Below are positions 40,685 to 49,358 of a stretch of 49,358 bases of DNA, one piece after another (positions within the stretch are counted from its first letter, which is position 1; every line of letters begins with the position of its first letter). The notes under the pieces were generated by a model, which searched no databases, was not told the DNA's origin, and saw only the letters and a list, made by a program, of their open reading frames with translations. Source of the DNA: an uncultured Eubacteriales bacterium. Lineage in GTDB: Bacteria; Bacillota; Clostridia; Lachnospirales; Lachnospiraceae. Made by a program: the position numbers and the translations under genes. The stretch spans positions 1 through 49,358 of the forward strand of contig OMVQ01000065.1 of the NCBI GenBank assembly GCA_900314555.1. The letters run 5' to 3'.

Positions 40685-42295
40685 ATGAAAAGTCCGGATA
40701 ATATTGTGAAAAAAATTGCCCTTACAATAACAGCAATATGTTTCTGGCTTTTTGTATGGCATTTTTTATCCTTGAAAATAAACAGCAGTATATTTCTGCC
40801 ATCGCCTGAAGCAACATGCAAAGCATTACTAAGAATCAGTAAAAGGACGGGCTTCTGGCAGACAATATTTAATACATTCAGTAAAATAGCAAAAGGTTTT
40901 CTGCTCGCATTAGTAGCCGGAACTATTTTATCGGTTATCTCTGCATTTGTGAAAATTATTGATGTACTTGTGTCACCATTTATGCGTTTACTAAAGACCG
41001 TACCGGTAGCTTCGTTTATAATTCTTGCACTTTTATGGGTTAAATCAGACAAACTATCGGTATTAATTTCATTTGTTATGGTAACACCTGTGGTTTACAT
41101 AAATATATTGCAGAGCTTCGACAATGTTGATAATAATTTATTAGAAATGGCAGATATATTTAATGTAAGCCTTTTAAGAAAACTTAGATTTATCTACGTT
41201 CCTGCATTAGTCAGTGGTTTTATGTCGGCTTGCAAGATAGGACTTGGTTTCTGTTTTAAAGCGGGAATTGCAGCAGAAATAATTGGCCTGCCTTTCCAAT
41301 CGATAGGCAGCGAATTATATAAATCAAAATTATATCTGATGACAGATGAGTTATTTGCGTGGACGGTTGTAATTGTGCTTATGAGTGTTTTTTTTGAAGG
41401 CGTATGCATATATTTATTAAATAAATTATCGTGCATTATTGAAAAAGCCAATATAAGCAGAAAAGCAGAAAATGAGAATAAAGTAAATAAATTAGATAAG
41501 AAAAAGGGAGAATATGTGAAATTAGAAAATAAGAAAATGGGCGATAAAAGGGAAATAAAAGATGTAGAAATATCAGAGTCTTGGAAAGAAAAAAGTAATG
41601 CAATAATAAATAAAAATAGCGAAATGAAAGTGCCTGAAATACCTGGAGAAACCAATAATATAAAAGAAAAGTCTGAGTTTAAATCGGAAAATAATAATAC
41701 TTTAAGAATTGAAAAAATCACAAAATCATATGGAAAACAAAAGGTATTAGAAAATATTTCATTTAACTTAAACGAAAGTGAACGCATTTGCATTTATGGT
41801 AAATCAGGAATTGGCAAGACAACGTTGCTTCGCATAATAGCAGGTCTTGAGAAAGCCGATAGCGGGAAAATTACATTTGCAGGGAATGTGTCAATGGTAT
41901 TTCAAGAGGACCGTCTGTTAGAAAATACAGATGTGTATACGAATCTATATTGTGTGCTTGGCAGCGGATTTGATAAAGCCGAAGCTGATATGCATCTGAA
42001 AGAAGTGGGATTAGAGGGTGCCGGTAATAAAATAGTCAGTGAATTAAGCGGGGGAATGAAGAGACGCGTAGCAATCGTAAGATGCATGATGAAGTCGTCT
42101 GAAATAATACTTCTAGACGAACCATTTAAGGGTCTGGATACAATTCTTAAAGACAATATAATCAGATATGTGGTAAAATATCTGAATGGAAGAGCTGTTA
42201 TTATGGTAACACATGATATTTCAGAAGCAGAAAAAATACAGGCTGAAATTATTGAAATTAAGAATTTGGGACGGAAAAATGAGAATATTTATTAA
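40685..42295 (+). CDS. Fused ABC permease and ATPase (NitT/TauT/SsuCB-type)
   Basis: This 536-residue protein joins a permease (about 1-250, six hydrophobic segments, with the cytoplasmic coupling EMADIFNVSLLRKLRFIYVP loop) through a Lys/Glu-rich linker (about 255-345) to an ABC ATPase. The ATPase has Walker A GKSGIGKTT at 372-380, signature LSGGMKRR at 454-461 and Walker B IILLDEP. These functions are normally on separate SsuC and SsuB chains. The fusion is a single frame with no internal ribosome binding site noted. The start is at 40685 after AGGAGG; the last 17 nt overlap the amidase gene. Confidence 0.85.
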   Translation: MKSPDNIVKKIALTITAICFWLFVWHFLSLKINSSIFLPSPEATCKALLRISKRTGFWQTIFNTFSKIAKGFLLALVAGTILSVISAFVKIIDVLVSPFMRLLKTVPVASFIILALLWVKSDKLSVLISFVMVTPVVYINILQSFDNVDNNLLEMADIFNVSLLRKLRFIYVPALVSGFMSACKIGLGFCFKAGIAAEIIGLPFQSIGSELYKSKLYLMTDELFAWTVVIVLMSVFFEGVCIYLLNKLSCIIEKANISRKAENENKVNKLDKKKGEYVKLENKKMGDKREIKDVEISESWKEKSNAIINKNSEMKVPEIPGETNNIKEKSEFKSENNNTLRIEKITKSYGKQKVLENISFNLNESERICIYGKSGIGKTTLLRIIAGLEKADSGKITFAGNVSMVFQEDRLLENTDVYTNLYCVLGSGFDKAEADMHLKEVGLEGAGNKIVSELSGGMKRRVAIVRCMMKSSEIILLDEPFKGLDTILKDNIIRYVVKYLNGRAVIMVTHDISEAEKIQAEIIEIKNLGRKNENIY

Positions 42296-43559
42296 TCAAG
42301 TAAATAATGGTTTAAAAATTAAGACATTAATATTAAGATATATCTTAATTATTGTCATTATGTTAATTGGGCTTAACTACGGAAATAAAGTCTATGGAGC
42401 AGACGAAAATGGAAATGTTGTAGTCGTAATTGATCCGGGACATGGTGGATTAAGAGGCGAATCGGACGATGGCGCAATAAATGGTAATATTGTAGAAAGA
42501 CATATAAATATGATTGTTGCGAAGGCAATGTATGAAGAATTGTCAAAGTATAATGGTGTAAAAGTATATCTGACACACGATAGTGAAGATGTGTCGATGT
42601 CACTAAGGGCAAGGAGTGAATTTGCAAAGAGTTTGAATGCAGATTTTCTCTTTAGCATACATTTTAATGCATCAGAACTACATGGCAAATATGGTTCGGA
42701 AGTCTGGATTCCAAGCATCGGAAGTTACTATGTGGCGGGATATCAGTTTGCGGATATTGAGCTAAATGAACTGTCACAAATGGGGCTTTTTATACGTGGA
42801 ATCAAGACCAGAATTGGAGATGACGGTGACGAATATTACGGAATTATCAGGGAAAATGAGTGGCGTGGCATAAATGCAGTAATTATAGAGCATTGCTACG
42901 TGGATAATAAAGAGGACAGAAGATACATAGTAAATGAAAATACTGAGAATGATAATGCTGAAAATGTAAATATTGAAAATCTGGAGAAGTTTGGTAAACT
43001 TGATGCGACTGCCGTAGCAAAATATTTTGGATTAAAAAGCACCGAACTTGGTGTGGATTATTCTGACTATAAGAAATTAGATGTTGTCGAGCCACAAGAA
43101 AGAGTATATCCTGATAATACCCCGCCTGAAAAATGCAGCATATACCTTAAATATATTGGAAATAATAGTATAACATTTTCCGTAAGTGCAAAAGATTCGG
43201 ACTCATATATAAATTATTATTCATATTCTTTAGATGGTGGTAAGACATTTTCAGAACTGAAAATCTGGAATGATAAGAGAAGTTCAGAAGATACCATTGA
43301 GGTTACTTTATCAGATATTAATGTCGATATTGGAAATTTAATTGTGAGGGTATATAATAGAGATGATGTGAGTTCGGACAGCAATATTATTGAACTTAAT
43401 GGAATTATGAAACAGAAAAGTGATAAAACAGATTCAGATAATAGAAGCTCTGAAGCCAAATCATTTGTTAAAGATAATAGAAATACATTTATTGGAATGG
43501 CGTTAATAGTGTGCGGAATAATTATTACATTTATATGTATGAAAAAATGCAGACGATAG
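42279..43559 (+). CDS. Membrane-anchored N-acetylmuramoyl-L-alanine amidase (Amidase_3)
   Basis: This 426-residue wall hydrolase has an N-terminal signal/anchor (about 15-40), an Amidase_3 domain (about 45-250) with zinc ligands in VIDPGHGG and LFSIHFNASE and catalytic Glu in VIIEHCYVDN, then an immunoglobulin-like segment (about 275-380) and a C-terminal helix (about 398-420) followed by KKCRR. The C-terminal hydrophobic tail would tie it to the membrane. The start overlaps the ABC gene, and the ribosome binding site is weak. Confidence 0.85.
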   Translation: MRIFINQVNNGLKIKTLILRYILIIVIMLIGLNYGNKVYGADENGNVVVVIDPGHGGLRGESDDGAINGNIVERHINMIVAKAMYEELSKYNGVKVYLTHDSEDVSMSLRARSEFAKSLNADFLFSIHFNASELHGKYGSEVWIPSIGSYYVAGYQFADIELNELSQMGLFIRGIKTRIGDDGDEYYGIIRENEWRGINAVIIEHCYVDNKEDRRYIVNENTENDNAENVNIENLEKFGKLDATAVAKYFGLKSTELGVDYSDYKKLDVVEPQERVYPDNTPPEKCSIYLKYIGNNSITFSVSAKDSDSYINYYSYSLDGGKTFSELKIWNDKRSSEDTIEVTLSDINVDIGNLIVRVYNRDDVSSDSNIIELNGIMKQKSDKTDSDNRSSEAKSFVKDNRNTFIGMALIVCGIIITFICMKKCRR

Positions 43560-43629
43560 ATAAAATCAAAGATATAATGAAAGAAACGCAGTTATTTAAT
43601 GATAATATGAAAAGATTATGGAGGAAGAA

Positions 43630-44163
43630 ATGCAGTTAGTTAAAGGAAGACCTGAAAATACAGATGACAGACTTGCTAAAGAGGTTCGTGTTTACGACCT
43701 GTTAGATAGTCTTTCAATTGAATATGAAAGAGTAGACCATGAGGCAGCGAATACAATGGAAGATTGTGAAGAAGTAGATAAAATTCTTGACGCAACGGTT
43801 TGTAAAAATCTGTTCTTATGTAATACCCAGAAAACTAAATTTTATCTATTGATGATAGTTGGCGATAAAAAGTTTAAGACAAAGGAAATCTCATCACAGA
43901 TTAACAGTCCGAGATTATCATTTGCTTCACCTGAATTTATGGAAAAATATTTAGACATAACGCCAGGTTCAGTCAGTGTTATGGGACTTATGAATGACAC
44001 TGATAATGCAGTAAGACTTTTGGTAGATGAAGAATTATTAGACGGCGAATACATTGGATGCCACCCATGTATTAACACATCGAGTCTGAGATTTAGGACA
44101 AAAGATTTAATTGAAAAGATTTTACCCGCAATGCATCATGATATGACTGTGGTTAAATTATAA
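43630..44163 (+). CDS. Prolyl-tRNA deacylase, YbaK/ProX type
   Basis: This 177-residue free-standing editing-domain protein hydrolyses mischarged tRNA-Pro. The opening VYDLLDSLSIEYERVDHEA, the VCKNLFLCN lysine motif, SFASPEFMEKYLDITPGSVS and a final GCHPCINTSSLRF form the YbaK/ProX fold. The ATG at 43630 is used because the preceding GGAGG is a good ribosome binding site. The NUDIX gene follows after 16 bp. Confidence 0.9.
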   Translation: MQLVKGRPENTDDRLAKEVRVYDLLDSLSIEYERVDHEAANTMEDCEEVDKILDATVCKNLFLCNTQKTKFYLLMIVGDKKFKTKEISSQINSPRLSFASPEFMEKYLDITPGSVSVMGLMNDTDNAVRLLVDEELLDGEYIGCHPCINTSSLRFRTKDLIEKILPAMHHDMTVVKL

Positions 44164-44179
44164 AGAAGCGAGGATTACA

Positions 44180-44689
44180 ATGGAAAAAATAAGAATATAC
44201 AATGAAAATGGCGAAGATACCGGTAGGGTGGTTACAAGAGGCGAATACAAACCTGCTGATGGAGAATTTATGTTAGCAGCAGTTATGATAGTAAGAATTG
44301 GAGAAAAAGTTCTTATTACAAAACGTGATAAAAATAAATCGTTTGCAGGAATGTGGGAGTTCCCAGGAGGTGCAGTTCATGCTGATGAGGACAGTAAAAC
44401 AGCAGGAATAAGAGAACTTATGGAAGAAACAGGCATTACTGTAGTACCTGATAAATTCAATTATCTTGGACAATTGAATATTGATGGCAGCAGTCTGCTT
44501 ATGGATGTGTATGATGTGGAAGCTAATCCGCATTTGAAACTTAAAGATATTAAATTACAACCTGGCGAAACAGCAGAAGCAAAGATTCTTACAGTAGACC
44601 AGATTGATGAGATGTATGACAGACTTACACTTGCTGACCAGATGATATTTGATGAATTTGTGGTGTGTATGGACGAATATTATGAATAG
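44180..44689 (+). CDS. NUDIX hydrolase
   Basis: This 169-residue protein has a NUDIX box starting at GGAVHADED and containing RELMEETGI. The N-terminus, NENGEDTGRVVTRGE, is like isopentenyl-diphosphate isomerase or YfcD-type NUDIX proteins. The substrate is not clear. GCGAGGA lies before the start; it probably shares a transcript with the prolyl-tRNA deacylase. Confidence 0.85.
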   Translation: MEKIRIYNENGEDTGRVVTRGEYKPADGEFMLAAVMIVRIGEKVLITKRDKNKSFAGMWEFPGGAVHADEDSKTAGIRELMEETGITVVPDKFNYLGQLNIDGSSLLMDVYDVEANPHLKLKDIKLQPGETAEAKILTVDQIDEMYDRLTLADQMIFDEFVVCMDEYYE

Positions 44690-44713
44690 GAATTTAAGAA
44701 TAGTTAGTTATGA

Positions 44714-44783
44714 AATAATAAGTTATAAATAGTAAATTAGAAATAATAAATTATAAACAATAAGTTAGAAATAATAAGTTAGA
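44714..44783. repeat. Five 14-bp AT-rich tandem repeats
   Basis: AATAATAAGTTAGA-like units repeat five times without gaps, with single changes, and a degenerate sixth unit may lie before them. They sit between the NUDIX and ZIP genes and have no coding potential. Confidence 0.8.
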
Positions 44784-44851
44784 AAAGTTATTGGCATAGT
44801 ATTTATATAAGTAACAGAATGGAAATATTGAATAATATAATGTTATGAAGA

Positions 44852-44905
44852 AGAGTGAACTTTATAAAGCCAGGAGAAGAATGAGCTTTATAAAGTCAGG
44901 AGGTT
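44852..44905 (+). promoter_or_regulatory. Duplicated ribosome-binding region before the ZIP gene
   Basis: CTTTATAAAG followed 3 bp later by AGGAG occurs twice, with palindromes at 44860-44869 and 44886-44895, 26 bp apart. The first AGGAG is followed by an ATG at 44881 that opens an out-of-frame 33-codon ORF into the ZIP gene; the second serves the ZIP start. The twin palindromes could be operators. Confidence 0.6.
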
Positions 44906-44908
44906 TGA

Positions 44909-45688
44909 ATGATAGATATTATTATTGGTATTCTTATACCATTTATAGGAACAACATTAGGTGCAGCATGTGTGTTCTTACTTAAAGATCAGATAAGACC
45001 GAAGATTCAAAAGGCATTATTAGGCTTTGCATCAGGAGTAATGGTAGCGGCATCGGTATGGTCGCTTATTATACCGGCAATCGATATGTCATCATCAATG
45101 AAACGACTTGCATTTATACCGGCCTGTACAGGACTTGCACTTGGTATGGCATTTTTATTAATAATGGATAGAATTATCCCTCATTTACATATGGGTTCAG
45201 ATGAACCTGAGGGTATTAAAGCGAATTTAAAAAAAACGACAATGCTTGTCTTTGCAGTAACACTTCATAATATACCAGAGGGTATGGCAGTTGGTGTAGC
45301 TTTCGCTGGATTTGCATCTGGGTACAAAGCGATATCATTTGCGGGCGCAATTGCACTTTCTATTGGTATTGCAATACAGAATTTTCCGGAGGGAGCAATT
45401 ATTTCATTACCACTTAAAGCGGATGGCAATGGCAAATTCAAGGCGTTTTTATACGGAACATTATCTGGAATAGTTGAGCCTATTGCGGCATTTATAACCG
45501 TAGCCTTTGCAAATGTCCTGACACCGATTTTGCCATATGTGCTGTCATTTGCAGCCGGAGCAATGTTATATGTTGTAGTCGAGGAACTGATTCCGGAGGC
45601 ATCAGAGGGCGAACATTCCAATATCGGAACGATTGGCTTCGGGATTGGATTTATTGTGATGATGGTGTTAGATGTGGCATTGGGGTAG
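44909..45688 (+). CDS. ZIP family divalent metal transporter
   Basis: This 259-residue protein has about eight membrane helices with the metal motifs HNIPEGMAVGVAF and NFPEGAIISLPL, and a short His-containing loop HLHMGSDEPEG. It probably imports zinc or iron. AGGAGG precedes the ATG. A 165-bp gap follows with an AGAGACT/AGTCTCT stem (45757-45781) lacking a T run. Confidence 0.92.
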   Translation: MIDIIIGILIPFIGTTLGAACVFLLKDQIRPKIQKALLGFASGVMVAASVWSLIIPAIDMSSSMKRLAFIPACTGLALGMAFLLIMDRIIPHLHMGSDEPEGIKANLKKTTMLVFAVTLHNIPEGMAVGVAFAGFASGYKAISFAGAIALSIGIAIQNFPEGAIISLPLKADGNGKFKAFLYGTLSGIVEPIAAFITVAFANVLTPILPYVLSFAAGAMLYVVVEELIPEASEGEHSNIGTIGFGIGFIVMMVLDVALG

Positions 45689-45853
45689 GGGATAGGCAAG
45701 TTAGGTAGAATAATTAGATTTGAGATAGAGTTGAACAGAAGTTATATTACAACGAAAGAGACTAGGGGCTTTGGAGTCTCTGTGAGAGAACGATAGATAT
45801 GTGTAGTACAATGTAGAAAAACAATATGATTGTAGAAAAATGGAGAATGGCGA

Positions 45854-48790
45854 ATGATAATAAGTGAAAATGACAAAATACAAGATATAATAAGTGGATT
45901 GGAAACAGCATATATTGATAGTAATATTAATTCAAATTTAGCATATAGACCAGAATTTATTTCAAATGATTATAAAAAGGGGAAAAAGGTTCTTGTGTCT
46001 ATTGAAAATGAACTGCGTAAGTGTGATGAATTTTCAATAAGTGTTGCGTTTATAACCAAGAGTGGAATAACTCCTTTGTTGCAAATTTTAAAGGAATTAG
46101 AAGAAAAGAATATTCCAGGCAAAATATTAACTACAAATTATCTGAATTTTAGTGAACCAGAAGCATTATCTAAATTATCTGAATTAAAAAATATTGAGCT
46201 TAAAATGTTTTGTACAAATGATACAACAGGTGGTTTTCATACAAAGGGATATATATTTAGAGAACAGGAAATCTATAAAATTATAATTGGAAGTTCTAAT
46301 ATGACATTAAGCGCCATTACTAAAAATCGTGAATGGAATACAAAAATTGTATCAACATCACAAGGAAAAATGGCAAATGAAATATTAGAAGAATTTAATA
46401 CATTATGGAATGATGAACATTCAATGAAGTATAATGAATTCATTGAGCAGTATAGGGTGAATTATGAAATAATTAAAAAGCAGAAGAGAATTGCAAATAG
46501 GGGGAAAATAACATCTATTGAGAATTATAAATTAAAGCCTAATAAAATGCAGATTGAATTTATTACCAACTTAAAGAATTTAATGGCTAAAAAATGTGAG
46601 AGAGCTTTGTTGATATCAGCAACAGGTACAGGAAAAACTTATGCTTCGGCATTTGCTATGCGTGAATTAGGTTTTAAAAAAGTTCTATTTCTTGTACATA
46701 GAGAACAGATTCTGAAACAGGCACAAGCCTCATATAAAAAGGTTTTACCTTCTGATATTTCTACGGGATTACTTTCAGGTAATTATAAGGAAACAGAAGC
46801 AGATTATTTGTTTTCAACGATTCAAACTATGAGTCGTTCAAATATGTTAGAGAATTTTGAAAGAGATAGATTTGAGTGTATTATAATTGATGAAACACAT
46901 AAAGCTGGTGCAGAGAGTTATCATAAAATCATTAATTATTTTAAACCGAAACTTCTACTAGGAATGACAGCCAGTCCAGAGAGAACAGATGGGTTTGATA
47001 TATATAAATTATTTGACCATAATATTGCGAGCGAAATAAGATTACAAGATGCGCTGAAGGAAGATTTATTATGTCCATTTCATTATTTTGGAATATCCGA
47101 TTTAGAAGTGGATGGAAAGACTATTGATGATAATTCTGATTTTAGTTTTCTGGCAAATGAAGCAAGGGTAGATCATATCATAAAGCAGGCAGAATATTAC
47201 GGACATGATGGAGATAGAGTAAAAGGATTAATATTTTGTAGTAGAAACGAAGAGGCAAAGGAGCTATCTAGGGAATTTAATAAGAGAGGATATAATACAG
47301 TTGCACTTTCTGGTTCAAATACACAAGAGGAAAGAGAAGAAGCTATACAAAGGCTTGAGATGGATTGCGGTGATATGAGTTCAGATGCGAAGAAAACATT
47401 AGATTATATTTTTACTGTGGATATCTTTAATGAAGGCGTGGATATTCCGGAAGTTAATCAGATAATTATGTTAAGACCAACTATATCAGCAATTGTATTT
47501 GTACAGCAGTTAGGACGTGGTCTTAGAAAATCTGATAACAAAGAATATGTAGTAGTATTAGACTTTATTGGCAATTATAATAATAACTTTCTTATTCCAA
47601 TAGCATTATCAGGAGATAGAACTTATAACAAAGATACAGTTAGAAAATATATTCGTGAGGGTTCAAGAATTATACCAGGTTGTTCTACAATTCATTTTGA
47701 AGAAATAACTAAGAAAAAAATATTTGAATCGATAGATAGAATGACAACGACTAAACGAATGCTTACGGATAAGTATAATCAGGTTAAATATAAACTTGGA
47801 AGGATACCAACTATTTTAGATTTTTATAAATTAGGTGAAATTGAGCCTATGCTTTTTATTAATTATGCTAAAACCTATGATAATTTTCTTAGAATGGTAG
47901 ATAAAGATTATAAAATAACCTTTTCGCCAAAAGAAGAGCAGATATTGGCATTTATTTCTGCACTTATAATAGATGGTAAGAGACCACATGAATTGCTTAT
48001 GCTTAAAATGATGATTGAAGACAAAATTATAAATGAAGATTCATTTAAGAATGAGCTTGAAAAAATTGGTGAAAAATATAAGGCAGTTGATTATAATTCG
48101 GCTAAACGAATATTGAATATGGAGTTTATAGCGGGTGCTGATATAAAAAAATATTCAGATATCGAATTGATTTCTGATGAAAAATCAGCTAAGGATATGT
48201 TTATTCGTTCAATTAGCTTTTGGAATAAACTTAAACATATGGAGTTTAGAAGAGAATTAAACAACTTAATCGAATATGGAATGTTAAGATATAAAGATTT
48301 ATATTCGGAACATGATGATAATAATATGGTATTGTATCAGAAGTATTCAAGAAAAGATGTTTGTCGTCTTATGAACTGGGATAAAGATGAGAGTTCGACA
48401 ATGTATGGATATAGAATTAAACATAATACTTGTCCTATATTTGTTACATATGAAAAGAAAAGTGATATTTCAGATAGTACAAAATATGAAGACGAGTTTA
48501 TAAATAATCAGATATTTAGTTGGATGACTAGAAATGGTGTGTCATTAAATAGCAGAGAAAGTGAAGATATAATAAATTATAAGCAAACAGGTTTGAAAAT
48601 ATGTTTATTTATTAAGAAAAGCGATGGTGAAGGTACCGATTTTTATTATATGGGTGAAGTCGAACCAATTAAATGGAATGAGACAACTATAAGAAACAAT
48701 AAGGGAAAAAATTTGCCAATAGTTAATTTTATTTTTAGACTTAAACATAGTGTAAGAGATGACATATATGAGTACATTGTAAATGGTTAA
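45854..48790 (+). CDS. PLD-nuclease, SF2 helicase and DUF3427 fusion protein
   Basis: This 978-residue protein has an N-terminal phospholipase-D-like nuclease domain (about 25-210; His129 and Lys131 in FHTKGYIF, then GSSNMT), a superfamily 2 helicase (Walker A SATGTGKT at 255-262, DETH at 346-349, motif VI QQLGRGLRKS from 551) and a DUF3427-like C-terminal domain (about 800-978, with SRKDVCRLMNWDKDESS). Such proteins would cut and translocate DNA or RNA. The ATG at 45854 has GGAG 9-10 nt before it. The next gene is a MutT-like NUDIX gene, a pairing I recall in other genomes. A defence role is inference. Confidence 0.88.
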   Translation: MIISENDKIQDIISGLETAYIDSNINSNLAYRPEFISNDYKKGKKVLVSIENELRKCDEFSISVAFITKSGITPLLQILKELEEKNIPGKILTTNYLNFSEPEALSKLSELKNIELKMFCTNDTTGGFHTKGYIFREQEIYKIIIGSSNMTLSAITKNREWNTKIVSTSQGKMANEILEEFNTLWNDEHSMKYNEFIEQYRVNYEIIKKQKRIANRGKITSIENYKLKPNKMQIEFITNLKNLMAKKCERALLISATGTGKTYASAFAMRELGFKKVLFLVHREQILKQAQASYKKVLPSDISTGLLSGNYKETEADYLFSTIQTMSRSNMLENFERDRFECIIIDETHKAGAESYHKIINYFKPKLLLGMTASPERTDGFDIYKLFDHNIASEIRLQDALKEDLLCPFHYFGISDLEVDGKTIDDNSDFSFLANEARVDHIIKQAEYYGHDGDRVKGLIFCSRNEEAKELSREFNKRGYNTVALSGSNTQEEREEAIQRLEMDCGDMSSDAKKTLDYIFTVDIFNEGVDIPEVNQIIMLRPTISAIVFVQQLGRGLRKSDNKEYVVVLDFIGNYNNNFLIPIALSGDRTYNKDTVRKYIREGSRIIPGCSTIHFEEITKKKIFESIDRMTTTKRMLTDKYNQVKYKLGRIPTILDFYKLGEIEPMLFINYAKTYDNFLRMVDKDYKITFSPKEEQILAFISALIIDGKRPHELLMLKMMIEDKIINEDSFKNELEKIGEKYKAVDYNSAKRILNMEFIAGADIKKYSDIELISDEKSAKDMFIRSISFWNKLKHMEFRRELNNLIEYGMLRYKDLYSEHDDNNMVLYQKYSRKDVCRLMNWDKDESSTMYGYRIKHNTCPIFVTYEKKSDISDSTKYEDEFINNQIFSWMTRNGVSLNSRESEDIINYKQTGLKICLFIKKSDGEGTDFYYMGEVEPIKWNETTIRNNKGKNLPIVNFIFRLKHSVRDDIYEYIVNG

Positions 48791-48811
48791 TTACTATTAA
48801 CATAAGAATTT

Positions 48812-48841
48812 TTGACACAGAATAATTTTATTGAATAGTAA
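48812..48841 (+). promoter_or_regulatory. Possible promoter of the MutT-like gene
   Basis: TTGACA (48812-48817) lies 18 bp before TAGTAA (48836-48841); the -10 is poor. TATAAT also occurs at 48914-48919 without a -35. The NUDIX gene may instead be read from the helicase promoter. Confidence 0.35.
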
Positions 48842-48954
48842 AATTTGAATATTATTATCCCATATTTCATTATAAACAATAAACGGTAAGAAATAATGTA
48901 ACCTTTTTAAAAGTATAATATAAAATCTACAGAATGGAGCTTAATTATAAAAAT

Positions 48955-49358
48955 ATGAAAAAGATTATAAAAGTTGTTGCAGCAGTAATATGTTCAAAAA
49001 ATAAAAATGGACAATCTGTTATATTAGCGACACAGAGAGGCTATGGAGAATTTAAGGGAGGTTGGGAATTTCCAGGAGGTAAAATAGAACCTGGTGAAAC
49101 ACCACAGGAAGCATTGATAAGAGAAATTAAAGAAGAACTTGATACTAAAATTTCAGTAGAGAAGTTAATCGATACGGTCGAATATGATTATGATACGTTT
49201 CATCTTTCGATGGCTTGTTATTGGTGTAGTTTAGAATCTGATAAAATAATATTAAAAGAACATGAAGCAGCAAGATGGCTGACACAAGATGAACTATATA
49301 ATGTTGAATGGTTACCGGCGGATATTTCTATTGTAGATAGTGTTAGGGATGAAATGAA
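48955..49358 (+). CDS. MutT-like NUDIX pyrophosphohydrolase, 3' end cut by window
   Basis: The frame is open from the ATG at 48955 to the last base, 134 codons with no stop. The protein begins MKKIIKVVAAVICSKNKNGQ, then has the conserved GGWEFPGGKIEPGETP. The NUDIX box reads GKIEPGE...REIKEELD, with Asp where Gly is usual. (Deoxy)nucleoside triphosphate pyrophosphohydrolases are about 130-140 residues, so only a few codons are missing. GGAG lies 15-18 nt upstream, a long spacing. It would act on oxidised or modified nucleotides, or supply the helicase partner. Confidence 0.85.
   Translation, partial: MKKIIKVVAAVICSKNKNGQSVILATQRGYGEFKGGWEFPGGKIEPGETPQEALIREIKEELDTKISVEKLIDTVEYDYDTFHLSMACYWCSLESDKIILKEHEAARWLTQDELYNVEWLPADISIVDSVRDEM

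Noticed and set aside
44714..44783. Replication iterons
   Set aside because: The 14-bp repeats are very AT-rich, have no replication gene nearby and no DnaA box; simple repeat expansion is more likely.

Overview
The window looks like a chromosomal segment of a low-GC, Gram-positive gut anaerobe, most likely a Lachnospiraceae (Lachnospira/Eubacterium-type) species. The evidence is the strong AT bias, AGGAGG-type ribosome binding sites before nearly every gene, DnaD/DnaI-type replication genes, lipoprotein and PTS genes of Firmicutes type, and hydrogenase-system TM1266-type and DUF1846/DUF1934 proteins. The species call is inference from gene content. No rRNA, tRNA, CRISPR array, prophage or transposase gene was found.

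Layout. 1-3.2 kb: an 11-bp tandem repeat, then a fructose operon (1-phosphofructokinase and PTS IIABC). 3.2-9.3 kb: a 400-bp inverted-repeat element, M29 aminopeptidase, asnS and a class A penicillin-binding protein. 9.4-16.6 kb, minus strand: PRPP synthetase, DnaC/DnaI-like helicase loader, DnaD, murC and a DUF1846 protein, with a DnaA-box cluster between dnaD and murC. 16.9-22.6 kb: murI, DUF1934, a membrane protein, cardiolipin synthase, polysaccharide deacetylase and an aldo/keto reductase. 22.6-23.2 kb: a compact type I toxin-antitoxin-like locus. 23.2-25.5 kb: GNAT acetyltransferase and mgtE, the latter behind a long structured leader with an upstream ORF. 25.6-30.4 kb: PHP phosphatase and plsC on the minus strand, then the NAD-salvage unit nrtR-pncA-pncB with two identical operators. 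30.4-32.6 kb: a VanY-like peptidase, an azlC/azlD deletion chimera and an orphan HipA-like kinase. 32.6-35.7 kb: lrgAB, a cytidylate-kinase-like gene and a GntR/FadR regulator whose probable operator covers the lrgAB start site. 35.9-44.7 kb: tcdA, an FKBP-domain lipoprotein, a probable stand-alone small RNA, a TM1266-like protein with an SsuA-type ABC transporter whose permease and ATPase are fused, a cell-wall amidase, a prolyl-tRNA deacylase and a NUDIX hydrolase. 44.9-49.4 kb: a ZIP metal transporter, then a PLD-helicase-DUF3427 protein followed by a MutT-like NUDIX gene cut by the window end; this pair is the best defence or genome-maintenance candidate.

The most unusual feature is a family of roughly 80-165-bp hairpin-array sequences sitting directly in front of start codons (murC, mgtE, pncB, near gntR, and behind the PBP gene). 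The mgtE and pncB copies have four hairpins each with compensating base changes in the stems. Each of these two, and the murC copy, is bounded by a direct repeat containing the Shine-Dalgarno sequence, so the gene keeps a ribosome binding site next to its start. The two full copies have exactly the same 141-bp period. I know no name for this family. Other regulatory structures are the mgtE leader (aspartate-containing upstream ORF plus mutually exclusive stems ending in a U-rich tract) and the lrgA leader (a 13-bp stem that would bring a distant Shine-Dalgarno close to a start lacking its own). All RNA-structure statements come from reading base complementarity by eye, not from folding software.
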